From the NCBI RefSeq assembly GCF_024172085.1, contig NZ_JAMZDZ010000001.1, positions 4,154,001 to 4,218,000 of the forward strand: a stretch of 64,000 nt of DNA, read 5' to 3'. The DNA comes from Hamadaea flava. Lineage in GTDB: Bacteria; Actinomycetota; Actinomycetes; Mycobacteriales; Micromonosporaceae. The position numbers and the translations under genes were made by a program. The notes under the pieces are model-generated. The model saw only the letters and a program-made list of their open reading frames with translations. It was not told where the DNA came from and did not search any database. This document shows, piece after piece, positions 18,528 through 27,941 of the stretch (within the stretch, counting starts at the first letter, position 1; each line of letters begins with the position of its first letter).

Positions 18528-18875
18528 ATGAGCACACTCGTCGCCCCTCCGGAGGCCACCGCCGCCATCACGACCGAACTCGAGCTCAACGTCGACGCTC
18601 GCACCGCGACCCTGCTGGGCGTGCCGATCCGGTTCACCCGCCGCGAGTTCGACCTGCTGCTCTTCCTGACCGAGCACGCCGGGATCTGCTTCACCCGCCT
18701 GCAACTGCTCCGGTCGGTCTGGGGCCACGAGTTCAGCGGCGAGCGCACGGTCGACGTGCACGTCCGGCGCGTCCGCGTGAAGCTGGCCGGGTTCGGCCCG
18801 ACGATCGCCACCGTCCACGGGTTCGGGTACCGGCTCGACGACACGGACCGGGTGCGCATCACCCACGTCCGGTAG
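18528..18875 (+). CDS. Orphan winged-helix DNA-binding protein (OmpR/PhoB effector domain only)
   Basis: A 115-residue protein consisting only of the C-terminal winged-helix domain of OmpR/PhoB response regulators: FTRREFDLLLFLTEHAG, then RLQLLRSVWG, the recognition helix region ERTVDVHVRRVRVKL, and the wing GFGYRLDD. There is no receiver domain and no sensor kinase nearby, so it cannot be controlled by phosphorylation in the usual way. The ATG follows TAGGCT by 7 bases, implying a leaderless transcript. Confidence 0.85.
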   Translation: MSTLVAPPEATAAITTELELNVDARTATLLGVPIRFTRREFDLLLFLTEHAGICFTRLQLLRSVWGHEFSGERTVDVHVRRVRVKLAGFGPTIATVHGFGYRLDDTDRVRITHVR

Positions 18876-18972
18876 CGCGGCTTGCCGCGGCTCGCTTTGC
18901 TTTCGGCAGATCGCCGACCGACTGCGGCCGGCGAGGGCTGACGCCTCGCTCGCGGACACCCCTGAATGAATC

Positions 18973-19003
18973 GCGCGGCCCGCCACAATTGCGCGGGCCG
19001 CGC
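18973..19003 (+). terminator. GC-rich hairpin before rmuC
   Basis: GCGCGGCCCG (18973-18982) and its complement (18994-19003) form a 10-bp stem with an 11-base loop. It lies after the orphan winged-helix gene and just upstream of the rmuC -10 hexamer, so it probably terminates the former. Confidence 0.6.
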
Positions 19004-19028
19004 GCATGCCGGAGCTATCCTGCCGATC

Positions 19029-20189
19029 GTGGAGACCGTCGCGCTCGCCCTGATCTGTCTGCTGGCTGGTGGCGCCCTGGGGTGGCTGGCGGCGAAGGGC
19101 CGGGCGGTGACCGAGATCGCGACTCTGCGCGCCACCCTCGACGCGACCCAGGCCGGCGAAGCGCGACTGGAACAGTCGTTGAAAGCGCTGACCTACGAGG
19201 CGACCTTGCAGTCCCACGAGGCGGTCTCGCGCGCGGTCGCGCCGTTGCATGAGACGTTGCGCCGCTACGAGGAGCAGGTCGCGCTGCTGGAGAAGGACCG
19301 GGTCGACGCGTACGCCTCCCTGCGGACCGAGTTGCAGCTGGTCTCCGACGTCTCGACCAAGCTGCGGTCGGAGACGTCGCAGCTGGTCGCAGCCCTGCGG
19401 GCGCCCCAGGTACGCGGCCGGTGGGGCGAGCATCAGCTGCGCCGGATCGTCGAGGCGGCCGGGATGCTGGAGCACTGCGACTTCGCCGAGCAGGTCACCA
19501 GCACCACCGATGACGGCGTGGTACGGCCCGACCTGGTCGTCAGCCTCCATGGTGGACGATCAGTGGTGGTCGACAGCAAGGCTCCGTTCGACTCGTACCT
19601 GACGGCGATGGAGGCGCGCGACGCCCGCCAGCGCGACACCTACCTCGACGCCCACGCCCGTGCGCTTCGGTCTCATGTGGACGCGCTGTCGGCCAAGGGG
19701 TACTGGAAGGCGTTCGTGCAGACCCCGGAGTTCGTCGTGCTGTTCGTCCCGGCCGACCCGTTCCTCGACGCCGCCCTGCAACGCGATCCGACCCTGCTGG
19801 AGTACGCATTCAGCCGCGACATCGTGCTCGCCACCCCGGCGACCCTCGTCGCGATGCTGCGGACGATCGCGTACTCGTGGCGGTCGGAGGCGCTGGCCCG
19901 GGACGCCGTGAAGGTGCAGGAACTCGCCAAGCGCCTCTACAACCGGCTCGGTACGCTCGGCAATCACCTGACCCGGCTGGGCAACTCGCTCAAGGGGTCG
20001 GTGGACGCGTTCAACGCGACCGTCGGCTCGCTGGAGCGGCAGACACTCGTGACCGCGCGGCAGCTCGCCGAGCTGGGCGTCGCGGACACGCCGCTGCCGG
20101 AGATCGCCGTCGTCGAACTCGCGCCCCGGCAGCTCCAAGCGCCCGAGTTGGTCACCCTCCCCGACGACGCCCCCGGGCGCACGGAGTGA
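19029..20189 (+). CDS. rmuC: DNA recombination protein RmuC
   Basis: RmuC-family protein of 386 residues, thought to limit DNA rearrangements through a nuclease-like fold. An N-terminal membrane helix (about 4-24) is followed by a long coiled coil, then the conserved core near RGRWGEHQLRRIVEAAGM, PDLVVSLHGGRSVVVDSKAPFD and FVPADPFLDAAL. The GTG at 19029 is chosen because TATCCT lies 7 bases upstream; the frame is open back to 18966, but that start would sit in the hairpin. It is convergent with ispH. Confidence 0.9.
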   Translation: METVALALICLLAGGALGWLAAKGRAVTEIATLRATLDATQAGEARLEQSLKALTYEATLQSHEAVSRAVAPLHETLRRYEEQVALLEKDRVDAYASLRTELQLVSDVSTKLRSETSQLVAALRAPQVRGRWGEHQLRRIVEAAGMLEHCDFAEQVTSTTDDGVVRPDLVVSLHGGRSVVVDSKAPFDSYLTAMEARDARQRDTYLDAHARALRSHVDALSAKGYWKAFVQTPEFVVLFVPADPFLDAALQRDPTLLEYAFSRDIVLATPATLVAMLRTIAYSWRSEALARDAVKVQELAKRLYNRLGTLGNHLTRLGNSLKGSVDAFNATVGSLERQTLVTARQLAELGVADTPLPEIAVVELAPRQLQAPELVTLPDDAPGRTE

Positions 20190-20206
20190 TCAGGGTCGCC
20201 TGGGAA

Positions 20207-20276
20207 CGATCAGGGCCGGGTGGACACGACACGCCGGTCGATCACGGCCGACAGTTCATGATCGCGCGGAGCAGGA
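20207..20276 (+). repeat. Intergenic repeat, copy B (about 69 bp)
   Basis: Second copy of the block at 14992-15060 in the same orientation, placed between the rmuC stop and the convergent ispH stop. It shares CACGCCGGTCGATCACG and AGTTCATGATCGCGCGGA with copy A, with scattered changes elsewhere. Confidence 0.75.
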
Positions 20277-20279
20277 TCG

Positions 20280-21248
20280 TCAGCGCTGGGCGGCGGCGGC
20301 CTTCATGTCGCGCTTGAGCTCCTGCGGCAGCGAGAAGACCAGCCGCTCCTCGGCGGCGAGGATCTCCTCGAGCTGATCGAACCCGCGGGCGGCCAGGTGC
20401 GAGATGACGTCGGTGACGAGGTCCTCCGGGACGCTGGCCCCGGACGAGAGGCCGACCGTGGTCGCGCCCTCCAGCCACTCGTCCTGGATCTCGTGCGCGA
20501 AGTCGACCAGGTACCCGGCGCGGGCGCCGGCGTCCACGGCCACCTCGACGAGGCGGACGGAGTTGGAGGAGTTGCGCGAGCCGACGACGATCACGACGTC
20601 GCACTCGGCCGCGATCTGCTTCACGACCTGCTGCCGGTTCTGCGTGGCGTAGCAGATGTCGTCACTGGGCGGCGACTGGAGCAGCGGGAGCTTCTGCTTG
20701 AGCCGGGCGACCGTCTCCAGGGTCTCGTCGACGCTGAGGGTGGTCTGCGACAGCCAGACGACCTTGCTCGGGTCCCGGACGGTCACCTTGTCGACGCCGT
20801 CGGGGCCGTCCACCAGCTGGATGTGCTGGGGGGCCTCGCCCGAGGTGCCGATGACCTCCTCGTGCCCCTCGTGGCCGATGAGCAGGATGTCGTAGTCGTC
20901 GGCGGCGAACCGGCGGGCCTCGTGGTGCACCTTGGTGACCAGCGGGCAGGTCGCGTCGATCGCGCGGAGGTTGCGCTCCTTGGCCTCCTCGTAGACGACC
21001 GGGGCGACGCCGTGAGCCGAGAAGATCACGGTGGCCCCCTCGGGGACCTCCTCGTTCTCCTCGACGAAGATCGCGCCGCGCTTCTCCAACTCGCTGACGA
21101 CGTGCTTGTTGTGCACGATCTGCTTGCGGACGTAGATGGGCGCCCCGTAGGTCTCGAGCGCGCGCTCGACGGTCTGGACCGCGCGGTCGACCCCCGCGCA
21201 GTAGCCGCGGGGCTTGGCCAGAAGGACGCGCTTGCGAGGAGTTGTCAC
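20280..21248 (-). CDS. ispH: 4-hydroxy-3-methylbut-2-enyl diphosphate reductase
   Basis: Last enzyme of the MEP isoprenoid pathway, producing IPP and DMAPP; 322 residues. The three cysteines that hold the 4Fe-4S cluster are present: Cys17 in RGYCAGV, one in ATCPLV, and one in DICYATQNR. The GTG at 21248 is preceded by TAAGAT at a 6-base gap, so the message is probably leaderless. The start is only 22 bases from the divergent xseA start. Confidence 0.95.
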   Translation of the reverse strand: MTTPRKRVLLAKPRGYCAGVDRAVQTVERALETYGAPIYVRKQIVHNKHVVSELEKRGAIFVEENEEVPEGATVIFSAHGVAPVVYEEAKERNLRAIDATCPLVTKVHHEARRFAADDYDILLIGHEGHEEVIGTSGEAPQHIQLVDGPDGVDKVTVRDPSKVVWLSQTTLSVDETLETVARLKQKLPLLQSPPSDDICYATQNRQQVVKQIAAECDVVIVVGSRNSSNSVRLVEVAVDAGARAGYLVDFAHEIQDEWLEGATTVGLSSGASVPEDLVTDVISHLAARGFDQLEEILAAEERLVFSLPQELKRDMKAAAAQR

Positions 21249-21270
21249 CCGACCATCTTAGGCTGTGCCC
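21249..21270. promoter_or_regulatory. Overlapping divergent promoters of ispH and xseA
   Basis: Only 22 bases separate the two GTG starts. The reverse -10 TAAGAT (21255-21260) and the forward -10 TAGGCT (21259-21264) overlap by two bases, each 6 bases from its start codon. Any -35 elements must lie inside the opposite gene's coding sequence. Confidence 0.65.
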
Positions 21271-22464
21271 GTGACGAGCAGCCCTGAGGAACCGTGGCCG
21301 GTACGTAAGGTGAGCCACAACATCGGCCAGTGGATCGGACGCCTCGGCTGGCTCTGGATAGACGGACAAATCGCCCAGATCGGGCGGCGTCCGGGAATGA
21401 GCACCGTCTTTCTCACCCTGCGCGATTCGTCCGCGGATATCAGCCTTACGGTGACAGCCCCGCGGGATGTGGTCGCCCCGGCGCTCACCGACGGCGCCCG
21501 GGTGGTCGTCCACGCCAAGCCTGAGTGGTACGCGACGCGCGGCACCCTGTCCCTGCGTGCCGACGAGATCCGCCAGGTCGGCGAGGGCGAGTTGAAGGCG
21601 CGGATCGAGCAGCTGCGCAAACTGCTGGAGGCCGAGGGGCTGTTCGATCCCCGGCGCAAACGCCGCCCGCCGTTCCTCCCGCAGCGGGTCGGCCTGATCA
21701 CCGGCCGGGGCAGCGCGGCCGAGCGAGACGTGCTGACCAACGCCCAGCGCCGCTGGCCGGCGATCGACTTCCGCGTGGTCAGCGTGGCGGTGCAGGGCGT
21801 CAACGCGGTCACCGACATCGTGGGCGCGCTACAGGCGCTGGACCGGGACGACTCGGTGGACGTGATCATCCTGGCCCGGGGCGGCGGCTCGTTCGAGGAC
21901 CTGCTGCCCTTCTCCGACGAGGCGTTGTGCCGGGCGGTGTTCGCCTGCCGGACGCCGGTGATCTCGGCGATCGGCCACGAGCCCGACACTCCGCTGGTGG
22001 ACTACGTCGCGGACGTCCGGGCGTCGACGCCGACCGACGCGGCCAAGCGAGTCGTGCCGGACCTGTCCGAGGAGCAGCGCGGGCTCAACGTGACGCTGGG
22101 CCGGCTCGACCGGGCCGTCCGCAACCGGATCGACCGGGAGCAGCATCGGCTCGACGCCGTGCGGTCACGGCCCAGCCTGGCCCGGCCGACCGCGCTGATC
22201 GACCGGCTCGCCGACGAGGTCACCACCGCCGTCGAACGCGCGCGGCGTACCGTCGATCATCGGCTGACCAGGGCCGATGCCGAGTTGGGTCACACGTTGG
22301 CGCGGCTGCGCGCGCTGTCCCCGTCAGCCACCCTGGCCCGGGGCTACGCGATCCTGCAGACACCCGAGGGGCACGTCATCCGCGCTGCTCAGGAGGCATC
22401 GCCGGGCGACCCGCTCCGGGTGCGGCTCGCCGACGGGACGCTGGACGTTACGGTGAGCGGATGA
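21271..22464 (+). CDS. xseA: Exodeoxyribonuclease VII large subunit
   Basis: Large subunit of exonuclease VII, which digests single-stranded DNA; 397 residues. An N-terminal OB-fold ([19 protein letters not shown]) is followed by the catalytic core with [31 protein letters not shown], and [21 protein letters not shown] 21271 is chosen over GTG 21265 because TAGGCT lies 6 bases before it. It overlaps xseB by ATGA. Confidence 0.94.
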   Translation: MTSSPEEPWPVRKVSHNIGQWIGRLGWLWIDGQIAQIGRRPGMSTVFLTLRDSSADISLTVTAPRDVVAPALTDGARVVVHAKPEWYATRGTLSLRADEIRQVGEGELKARIEQLRKLLEAEGLFDPRRKRRPPFLPQRVGLITGRGSAAERDVLTNAQRRWPAIDFRVVSVAVQGVNAVTDIVGALQALDRDDSVDVIILARGGGSFEDLLPFSDEALCRAVFACRTPVISAIGHEPDTPLVDYVADVRASTPTDAAKRVVPDLSEEQRGLNVTLGRLDRAVRNRIDREQHRLDAVRSRPSLARPTALIDRLADEVTTAVERARRTVDHRLTRADAELGHTLARLRALSPSATLARGYAILQTPEGHVIRAAQEASPGDPLRVRLADGTLDVTVSG

Positions 22465-22658
22465 CTGAGGAGTCCCTCTCCTACGAGCAGGCCCGCGCCG
22501 AACTGGCCACCGTGGTGGAGAAGCTGGAGACCGGCGGTAACACGCTGGAGGAGTCGCTGTCGCTCTGGGAGCGCGGCGAGCAGCTCGCGGCGGTCTGCCA
22601 GAAGTGGCTGGACGGCGCTCGGGCCCGCCTCGACGCCGCTCGCGCCGCCGCCGAGTAG
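22461..22658 (+). CDS. xseB: Exodeoxyribonuclease VII small subunit
   Basis: Small helical subunit of exonuclease VII, 65 residues, the normal size. It has the family pattern [17 protein letters not shown] followed by [14 protein letters not shown]. The ATG lies in the ATGA overlap with xseA, so both subunits are made together. Confidence 0.95.
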   Translation: MTEESLSYEQARAELATVVEKLETGGNTLEESLSLWERGEQLAAVCQKWLDGARARLDAARAAAE

Positions 22659-22694
22659 GCGGGGCTGCCCGGCGAGGCGGAGCGCTACGGACCG

Positions 22695-23255
22695 CTAGGC
22701 GCGGGCGGCTGTGACGAGCTTCACGAGATCCGCTTCGCCGACCGGGCCGACGACGATCACCGTGACCGCCCCGGTCGACCGGACCAGCGCCGACTCCCCC
22801 GGTCGCCCGGTCCAGCGCTGCCAGTCGGCCCCGGCGATCTCCATCGCGCCCTCCTGCTTGGCCGACGCGGACAACTCGGTCCGGACGAAGGCGGCCGCGT
22901 CGCCGCTGCCCTGCACGAGCTGTACGCCCTTGTCCGCCTCGGTCAGATAGCCGAGCCGCAGGACGCCGTCCCGATAGGCCGCGCTGACCACCTTCCAGCC
23001 GTCCGGGACCTGACCCTGCGGAATCGGCGACATGCTGGCCCGGGCCGCACTGGACAGGGCGACCGCCGGGTCGACCGTCGCGGTCGTGGAATCTCCGTAG
23101 AGGAAGCGCCCGACCCCGAGAACCAGCAGGATCGGGACGAACAGCACAGCCAGCGACAGAGCCATGTCCCGGGGACGGCGTACGCGCTTGCCGGCGTCGG
23201 CGGCCGTCTGGGTGACCTCGTCTTGCGCACTGTCGGTGGCGGGGCTGCTAGTCAC
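22695..23255 (-). CDS. DUF4245 family membrane-anchored protein
   Basis: A 186-residue actinobacterial protein of the DUF4245 type. It has a short charged N-terminus, one membrane helix (about 30-52) and an extracytoplasmic domain with [20 protein letters not shown] and [16 protein letters not shown]. The function is unknown. It is often found beside glpX, as here, where it is divergent. The GTG at 23255 follows CATACT by 7 bases. Confidence 0.85.
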   Translation of the reverse strand: MTSSPATDSAQDEVTQTAADAGKRVRRPRDMALSLAVLFVPILLVLGVGRFLYGDSTTATVDPAVALSSAARASMSPIPQGQVPDGWKVVSAAYRDGVLRLGYLTEADKGVQLVQGSGDAAAFVRTELSASAKQEGAMEIAGADWQRWTGRPGESALVRSTGAVTVIVVGPVGEADLVKLVTAARA

Positions 23256-23391
23256 GCTGGCCAGTATGACAGCGCCCGCGAACGCTGCTCACACATGGGC
23301 AAAGTGCGGCCCGAACGAGCGTTCACGCCGCCGACATGTGAGGATGGCAGCATTCCCAAGAACCCCGCAGCGCCGCGAGGAAGGGCGAATC

Positions 23392-24429
23392 ATGGCTGGT
23401 ACGCGTACTCCCCAAGATCTTGACCGGAACCTCGCGCTGGATCTCGTGCGCGTCACCGAGGCGGCCGCCATGTCGGCCGGCCGCTGGGTGGGCCGCGGCG
23501 ACAAGGAGGGCGGCGACGGCGCCGCCGTGGATGCCATGCGGAAGCTGATCAACTCGCTCCCGATGCGGGGCGTGGTCGTGATCGGCGAGGGCGAGAAGGA
23601 CAACGCCCCGATGTTGTTCAACGGCGAGCAGGTCGGCGACGGCACCGGGCCCGAGGTGGACGTGGCGGTCGACCCGATCGACGGCACCACGCTGATGAGC
23701 AAGGGCATGCCGAACGCGCTGGCCGTGCTGGCGGTGGCCGAGCGCGGCGCGATGTTCGACCCGAGCGCCGTCTTCTACATGGAGAAGCTCGCCGTCGGCC
23801 CGGACTGCGCCGACGTCATCGACATCAACGCCGGCGTGTCGGAGAACCTGCGGCGGATCGCCCGGGTCAAGAAGGCCGGGCTGTCCGACGTCACCGTCTG
23901 CATCCTCGACCGGCCGCGGCACGCCCAGCTCGTCGAGGAGGTACGCCAGACCGGCGCCCGGATCCGGTTCATCAGCGACGGCGACATCGCCGGCGCGATC
24001 AGTGCCGCCCGGGATCAGTCCGATGTGGATGTGCTGATGGGCATCGGCGGTACGCCGGAGGGCATCACCGCCGCGTGCGCGCTCAAGTGCATGGGCGGGG
24101 CCATCCAGGCCAAGCTGTGGCCCCGGGACGAGGCCGAGCGGGAGAAGGCGCTGGCCGCCGGGCACGACCTGGATCGGGTGCTGACCACCGACGACCTCGT
24201 CCGGGGCGAGAACATCTTCTTCGTGGCGACCGGCGTCACCTCGGGCGACCTGGTCCGGGGCGTACGCTACCGCGCCGGGACGGCGTACACGCAGTCCCTG
24301 GTCATGCGGTCGAAGTCGGGCACCATCCGGGTCATCGACTCGTACCACCGGCTGGAGAAGATCAGCCTCTACTCCGTGGTGGACTTCGACGGACGCCCGT
24401 TGGGCGACGCGGAGCCCGGTGCGCTATGA
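23392..24429 (+). CDS. glpX: Class II fructose-1,6-bisphosphatase
   Basis: Gluconeogenic phosphatase that converts fructose-1,6-bisphosphate to fructose-6-phosphate, 345 residues. The metal site motif DPIDGTTL is present, along with [11 protein letters not shown] and the C-terminal [16 protein letters not shown]. The ATG at 23392 is preceded by GAGGAAGGG; the open frame further upstream is not part of the family. With pckG in the same window it covers two committed steps of gluconeogenesis. Confidence 0.95.
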   Translation: MAGTRTPQDLDRNLALDLVRVTEAAAMSAGRWVGRGDKEGGDGAAVDAMRKLINSLPMRGVVVIGEGEKDNAPMLFNGEQVGDGTGPEVDVAVDPIDGTTLMSKGMPNALAVLAVAERGAMFDPSAVFYMEKLAVGPDCADVIDINAGVSENLRRIARVKKAGLSDVTVCILDRPRHAQLVEEVRQTGARIRFISDGDIAGAISAARDQSDVDVLMGIGGTPEGITAACALKCMGGAIQAKLWPRDEAEREKALAAGHDLDRVLTTDDLVRGENIFFVATGVTSGDLVRGVRYRAGTAYTQSLVMRSKSGTIRVIDSYHRLEKISLYSVVDFDGRPLGDAEPGAL

Positions 24430-24436
24430 CTTTCCT

Positions 24437-25381
24437 GTGATCAACAAGTACGCGCGACTCGGCGGAGTCGCTCTCGCCGTCCTCGGCGGGGCCGGCGTCG
24501 CCGCTCAGTCCCGGGTCAACGGCGCGCTCGCCGGTCGCCTCCACAGTGGAGTGGCCGCTGCGGTCGTGTCGTTCGGCACGGGGCTGATCATCCTGACGGT
24601 CGCGCTGCTGTTCTTCAAGCCGGCCCGGACCGGGCTCGCCCGCGTACGCACCCTGCTGCGCAAGGGTGATCTGCGCTGGTGGGAGTGCGCCGGCGGGGCC
24701 TGCGGGGCGTTCCTCGTGGCCTCCCAGGGATTGACCGTCGGCTCCCTGGGCGTCGCCCTGTTCACCGTCGCGATCGTCGCCGGGCAGTCAGTGAGCAGCC
24801 TGCTCGTCGACCGGGCCGGGCTGGCGCCGGGCGGGCCGCGCCCGATCACGCTCACCCGCGCGGTCGGCACCGCGTTGACGGTGGCGGCCGTCGTCCTCGC
24901 CGTCTCCGGCCGCCTCAGTACGCCCGGCGCCCTCGGCCTGGCGATCCTGCCGGTGCTCGCCGGTGCGGGGTCGGCTTGGCAGCAGGCGATGAACGGCCGC
25001 GTACGCCAGGTCTCCGAGGGCGTCGTGGCGACCACCTTCATCAACTTCCTGGTCGGGTCGGCCGCGTTGCTGATCACCTTCGGCGTGTGGTCCGCCGTTC
25101 AGGGTCCGCCGACCGGGTCGTTGCCCGGCGAACCCTGGTACTACGTGGGCGGCACGCTCGGCATCATCTTCATCGCGATCGCCGCCGCGTTGGTCCGGCA
25201 CATCGGCGTCCTGTTGCTCGGTTTGGGCATGATCGCCGGGCAGGTCGGCGGCGCGGTCCTGCTCGACGTGGTCGCTCCCGCCGGCGGCGAGCACCTCGAC
25301 GCCGCGACGCTCGCGGGTGCCGCATTGACGCTGGTCGCAGTGGGAGTCGCGGCGATTCCACGGGTTCCCCGACATGCCTGA
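24437..25381 (+). CDS. YdcZ/DUF606-type DMT transporter
   Basis: Integral membrane protein of 314 residues with about ten hydrophobic helices in two similar halves, each resembling the YdcZ (DUF606) module: GGAGVAAQSRVNGALAGRL in the first half and GAGSAWQQAMNGRVRQV in the second. Substrate unknown; the family belongs to the drug/metabolite transporter superfamily. The start is uncertain: GTG 24437 is favoured, while GTG 24419 would overlap glpX. A TetR gene follows 27 bases later and may control it. Confidence 0.85.
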   Translation: MINKYARLGGVALAVLGGAGVAAQSRVNGALAGRLHSGVAAAVVSFGTGLIILTVALLFFKPARTGLARVRTLLRKGDLRWWECAGGACGAFLVASQGLTVGSLGVALFTVAIVAGQSVSSLLVDRAGLAPGGPRPITLTRAVGTALTVAAVVLAVSGRLSTPGALGLAILPVLAGAGSAWQQAMNGRVRQVSEGVVATTFINFLVGSAALLITFGVWSAVQGPPTGSLPGEPWYYVGGTLGIIFIAIAAALVRHIGVLLLGLGMIAGQVGGAVLLDVVAPAGGEHLDAATLAGAALTLVAVGVAAIPRVPRHA

Positions 25382-25401
25382 GAGCAGTGCTCTGCTAGGT
25401 T
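25381..25401 (+). promoter_or_regulatory. TetR operator and -10 element
   Basis: AGAGCAgTGCTCT (25381-25393) is a perfect palindrome around one central base and directly abuts the -10-like TAGGTT (25396-25401), which lies 7 bases before the ATG of the TetR gene. This is the layout expected for autorepression. Confidence 0.7.
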
Positions 25402-25408
25402 GTGGACC

Positions 25409-26098
25409 ATGACAGCCGCATCACCCCGTACTCGCGGGCGCGCCGAGACGATCGCCGAGATCAAGGCGATCGCCAAACGCCATCTCGCGTCGGACGGCAC
25501 GAACCTCTCGCTCCGGGCGGTCACCCGGGAGCTGGGCATGGTCTCCTCGGCGGTCTACCGGTACTTCGCCAGCCGCGACGAACTTCTGACGGCGCTCCAG
25601 ATCGACGCGTACAACGAGCTGGGCGACGCGATCGACGCCGCCGACGGCTCGGTGCCCACGAACGAGCACAGAGGACGCTGGATCGCCGTCGGCCGCGAGC
25701 TGCGTACCTGGGCCGACGCCCACCAGCCCGAATGGGCGCTGCTCTATGGCCCGCCCGCGCCCGGCTACAAGGCTCCCGACGAGACGGTCGAGCCGTCGAT
25801 GCGCCCGATCCGGGTGGCCGGGCAGATCCTGGCCGACGCCGTCGCGGCGGGTGTACTGCGGCCGGCCCCCGGCGAGCGGCTTTCCCGCACGACCCGCGAG
25901 GAGGTGGCCCGGCTTCGCGAGACCTTCTTCCCGGTACTGCCTGAGCCGGTCGTGTTCCGCCTGCTCACGGCGTGGGCGACGGTGTTCGGCTCGATCGGCT
26001 TCGAGCTGTTCGGCCGCTCCGGCCCGCCGCTGCTCGACCCGGCCGCCATCCTGGAGCACCAGCTCACCGAGATGGCCGACTACATGGGCCTCCGCTAG
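25409..26098 (+). CDS. TetR/AcrR family transcriptional regulator
   Basis: A 229-residue repressor-type regulator. The N-terminal helix-turn-helix reads LSLRAVTRELGMVSSAVYRYFASRDELLTAL; the C-terminal ligand domain has HQPEWALLYGPPAPGY and WATVFGSIGFELFG, features of the TetR subgroup with a WHG-like domain. The ATG at 25409 is used (GTG 25400 would overlap the -10). Ligand unknown. The preceding transporter is a possible target. Its end overlaps the convergent reductase gene by four bases. Confidence 0.92.
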   Translation: MTAASPRTRGRAETIAEIKAIAKRHLASDGTNLSLRAVTRELGMVSSAVYRYFASRDELLTALQIDAYNELGDAIDAADGSVPTNEHRGRWIAVGRELRTWADAHQPEWALLYGPPAPGYKAPDETVEPSMRPIRVAGQILADAVAAGVLRPAPGERLSRTTREEVARLRETFFPVLPEPVVFRLLTAWATVFGSIGFELFGRSGPPLLDPAAILEHQLTEMADYMGLR

Positions 26099-27066
26099 TC
26101 GGCGGAGCCGCCGGACGAGTGGCCGGGGAACAGGTGCGCCTCCGGGTTGACGGCCACCGCGGCGTTGTTGACCGCGGTCGCGGCCTCGCCGAACCCGGTC
26201 GCGATCAGCCGGACCTTCCCGGGGTACTCCACGATGTCGCCCGCCGCGAAGACCCGTGGCAGGTTCGTCGCCATCGTGGAATCGACCGTGATGTGCCGCT
26301 TGTCCAGGGTCAATCCCCAGGTGCCGATCGGGCCCAGGTCGGCGGTGAAGCCCAGCGCCGCGACGATCACCGTCGCCTTATGGGTACGCGTGCCGTCGGG
26401 CCCGCTGATCTCGACCGCTTCGACGACTCCGTTGCCGACGATCTTCGTCACCTGCGAGTTGACCAGGATGCTCACCGGCGTCTCGCGTACGCGGTCCACG
26501 GTGGCGGCGTGCGCACGGAACTTGTCCCGGCGGTGCACCAGGGTGACGCTGGCCGCGATGTCGTGCAACGCGAGCGCCCAGTCGAACGCGGAGTCGCCGC
26601 CGCCGACGATGACGACGTCGTGCCCGGCCAGGTCGGCCAGGTGCGGGACGAAGTAGACGATGCCCTCGCCGGTGAACACGTCGGCGGCGGGCAACGGGCG
26701 CGGCTTGAACGACCCGAGCCCACCGGTGATGATCACCGCACCGCAGGTGTAGGACTCGCCGTCGCTGAGGCTGAGGACCGGCCGCTCCCCCGCGTACGTC
26801 AGGGCGCCGGCCTGCGCGCCGAGCCGATAGATCGGCGAGTACTGCGCCGCCTGCTCGACGAGGTTGGCGACCAGCTCCCGGCCCCGGATGGCGGGGAAGC
26901 CGGCGACATCGAAGATGAGCTTCTCGGGGTACATCGCGGTGATCTGACCGCCGGGCTCGGGCAGGGCGTCGACCACGACCGTCGACAGACCGCGGAAGCC
27001 CGCGTAGTACGCGGCGAAGAGCCCGGTCGGGCCGGCCCCGATGATCGCCACATCGATGTCGCTCAT
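26095..27066 (-). CDS. Ferredoxin/flavodoxin-NADP reductase (thioredoxin-reductase-like)
   Basis: FAD enzyme of 323 residues, of the YumC-type ferredoxin-NADP reductases. FAD motif GAGPTGLFAAYYAG lies at the N-terminus, the NADPH motif VIVGGGDSAFDWA is in the middle, and FAAGDIVEYPGKVRLIATGFGEA is near the end. The CxxC disulfide of true thioredoxin reductases is absent; the site reads GGLGSFKPR instead. The ATG at 27066 follows TAGCGT by 7 bases; the longer frame upstream is not family sequence. Confidence 0.88.
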   Translation of the reverse strand: MSDIDVAIIGAGPTGLFAAYYAGFRGLSTVVVDALPEPGGQITAMYPEKLIFDVAGFPAIRGRELVANLVEQAAQYSPIYRLGAQAGALTYAGERPVLSLSDGESYTCGAVIITGGLGSFKPRPLPAADVFTGEGIVYFVPHLADLAGHDVVIVGGGDSAFDWALALHDIAASVTLVHRRDKFRAHAATVDRVRETPVSILVNSQVTKIVGNGVVEAVEISGPDGTRTHKATVIVAALGFTADLGPIGTWGLTLDKRHITVDSTMATNLPRVFAAGDIVEYPGKVRLIATGFGEAATAVNNAAVAVNPEAHLFPGHSSGGSAD

Positions 27067-27076
27067 ACCCCAGACG

Positions 27077-27874
27077 CTAGGGCACTCGATCGAGGTCGTC
27101 CATGGTCTTCCGGATGGCATCGGCGAAATGTGAGACCTCGGTGTAGACCCCCGGGTACGCCTTGCGAGCGCAGCCGACGCCGAAGCTGACGATGCCGATC
27201 TCGACGAACTGCCCGTCATGGGCACGTTTCACCATCGGGCCGCCGGAGTCGCCCTGACAGGTGTCCACGCCGCCGCGGCGGACGTCGCCCGCGCAGATCA
27301 TCTCGTCCGGGCGGAACTCGTACCCGGCCTTGGCGTACGCGGCGGCGCAGGTGGCGTCGGCGACCAGCGGCACTTTCGCCGTCCGCAGCCGCCGCTGGGC
27401 GGCGAACGAGTTCTCGCTGGTCGTCCCCCAGCCCATGATGGTGAAGGTGCCGAAGTCGTCGCCGCCTCCGCTGAGCCGGAGCGTCGGCAGGTTCAGCGGG
27501 TCGCGCAGCTTGATCACGGCCCAGTCCCGCCCCTCGGTGACGCCGCTGAAACCGGGCGCCCGATGCACGTAGACGCTGTTCACCACGGTGGCGTGCGGGT
27601 CCTTGAGGTCGTGCGACCCAGCCGTCACCCGGATCTTGGTGTTCTTCCCGGTCGCCCCGGCGCAGTGCGCGGCCGTGAGCACGAACTGCGGCCGGATCAA
27701 CGCCCCGGCACAGGACACCGACAGGTGGACGACCCAGGGAAAGTCCTCGCCCCGGGCCAGGACTCCGCCGACGACCTCCGCCCGGTGCCGTCGATCGGCG
27801 GTGGCGTACGCCGGGACGGGAGTGAGCAGCCCGAGCAGAGCCGCGGCCAGGATCCAGCTGGTCAACCGTCGCAT
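27077..27874 (-). CDS. Secreted trypsin-like serine protease (S1A)
   Basis: Exported protease of 265 residues with a signal peptide (RRLTSWILAAALLGLLTPVPAYA), a short propeptide, and a mature start near VVGGVLARGEDFPWVV. The catalytic triad is visible: His in TAAHC, Asp in RDWAVIKL, Ser in CQGDSGGPM. The six cysteines fit chymotrypsin-fold disulfides. The ATG at 27874 is preceded by GGGGG; the frame is open to 27904. Confidence 0.92.
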   Translation of the reverse strand: MRRLTSWILAAALLGLLTPVPAYATADRRHRAEVVGGVLARGEDFPWVVHLSVSCAGALIRPQFVLTAAHCAGATGKNTKIRVTAGSHDLKDPHATVVNSVYVHRAPGFSGVTEGRDWAVIKLRDPLNLPTLRLSGGGDDFGTFTIMGWGTTSENSFAAQRRLRTAKVPLVADATCAAAYAKAGYEFRPDEMICAGDVRRGGVDTCQGDSGGPMVKRAHDGQFVEIGIVSFGVGCARKAYPGVYTEVSHFADAIRKTMDDLDRVP

Positions 27875-27941
27875 CGCAACCCCCGTACGCAAGATCGGCC
27901 TCACTCGGCTTAACGCCGCCGGGCCGCCGGGGTCACCGCTG

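Noticed and set aside
26095-26098. Frameshift between the TetR gene and the reductase
   Set aside because: The genes are convergent and merely share four bases at their stops; both ends are complete.
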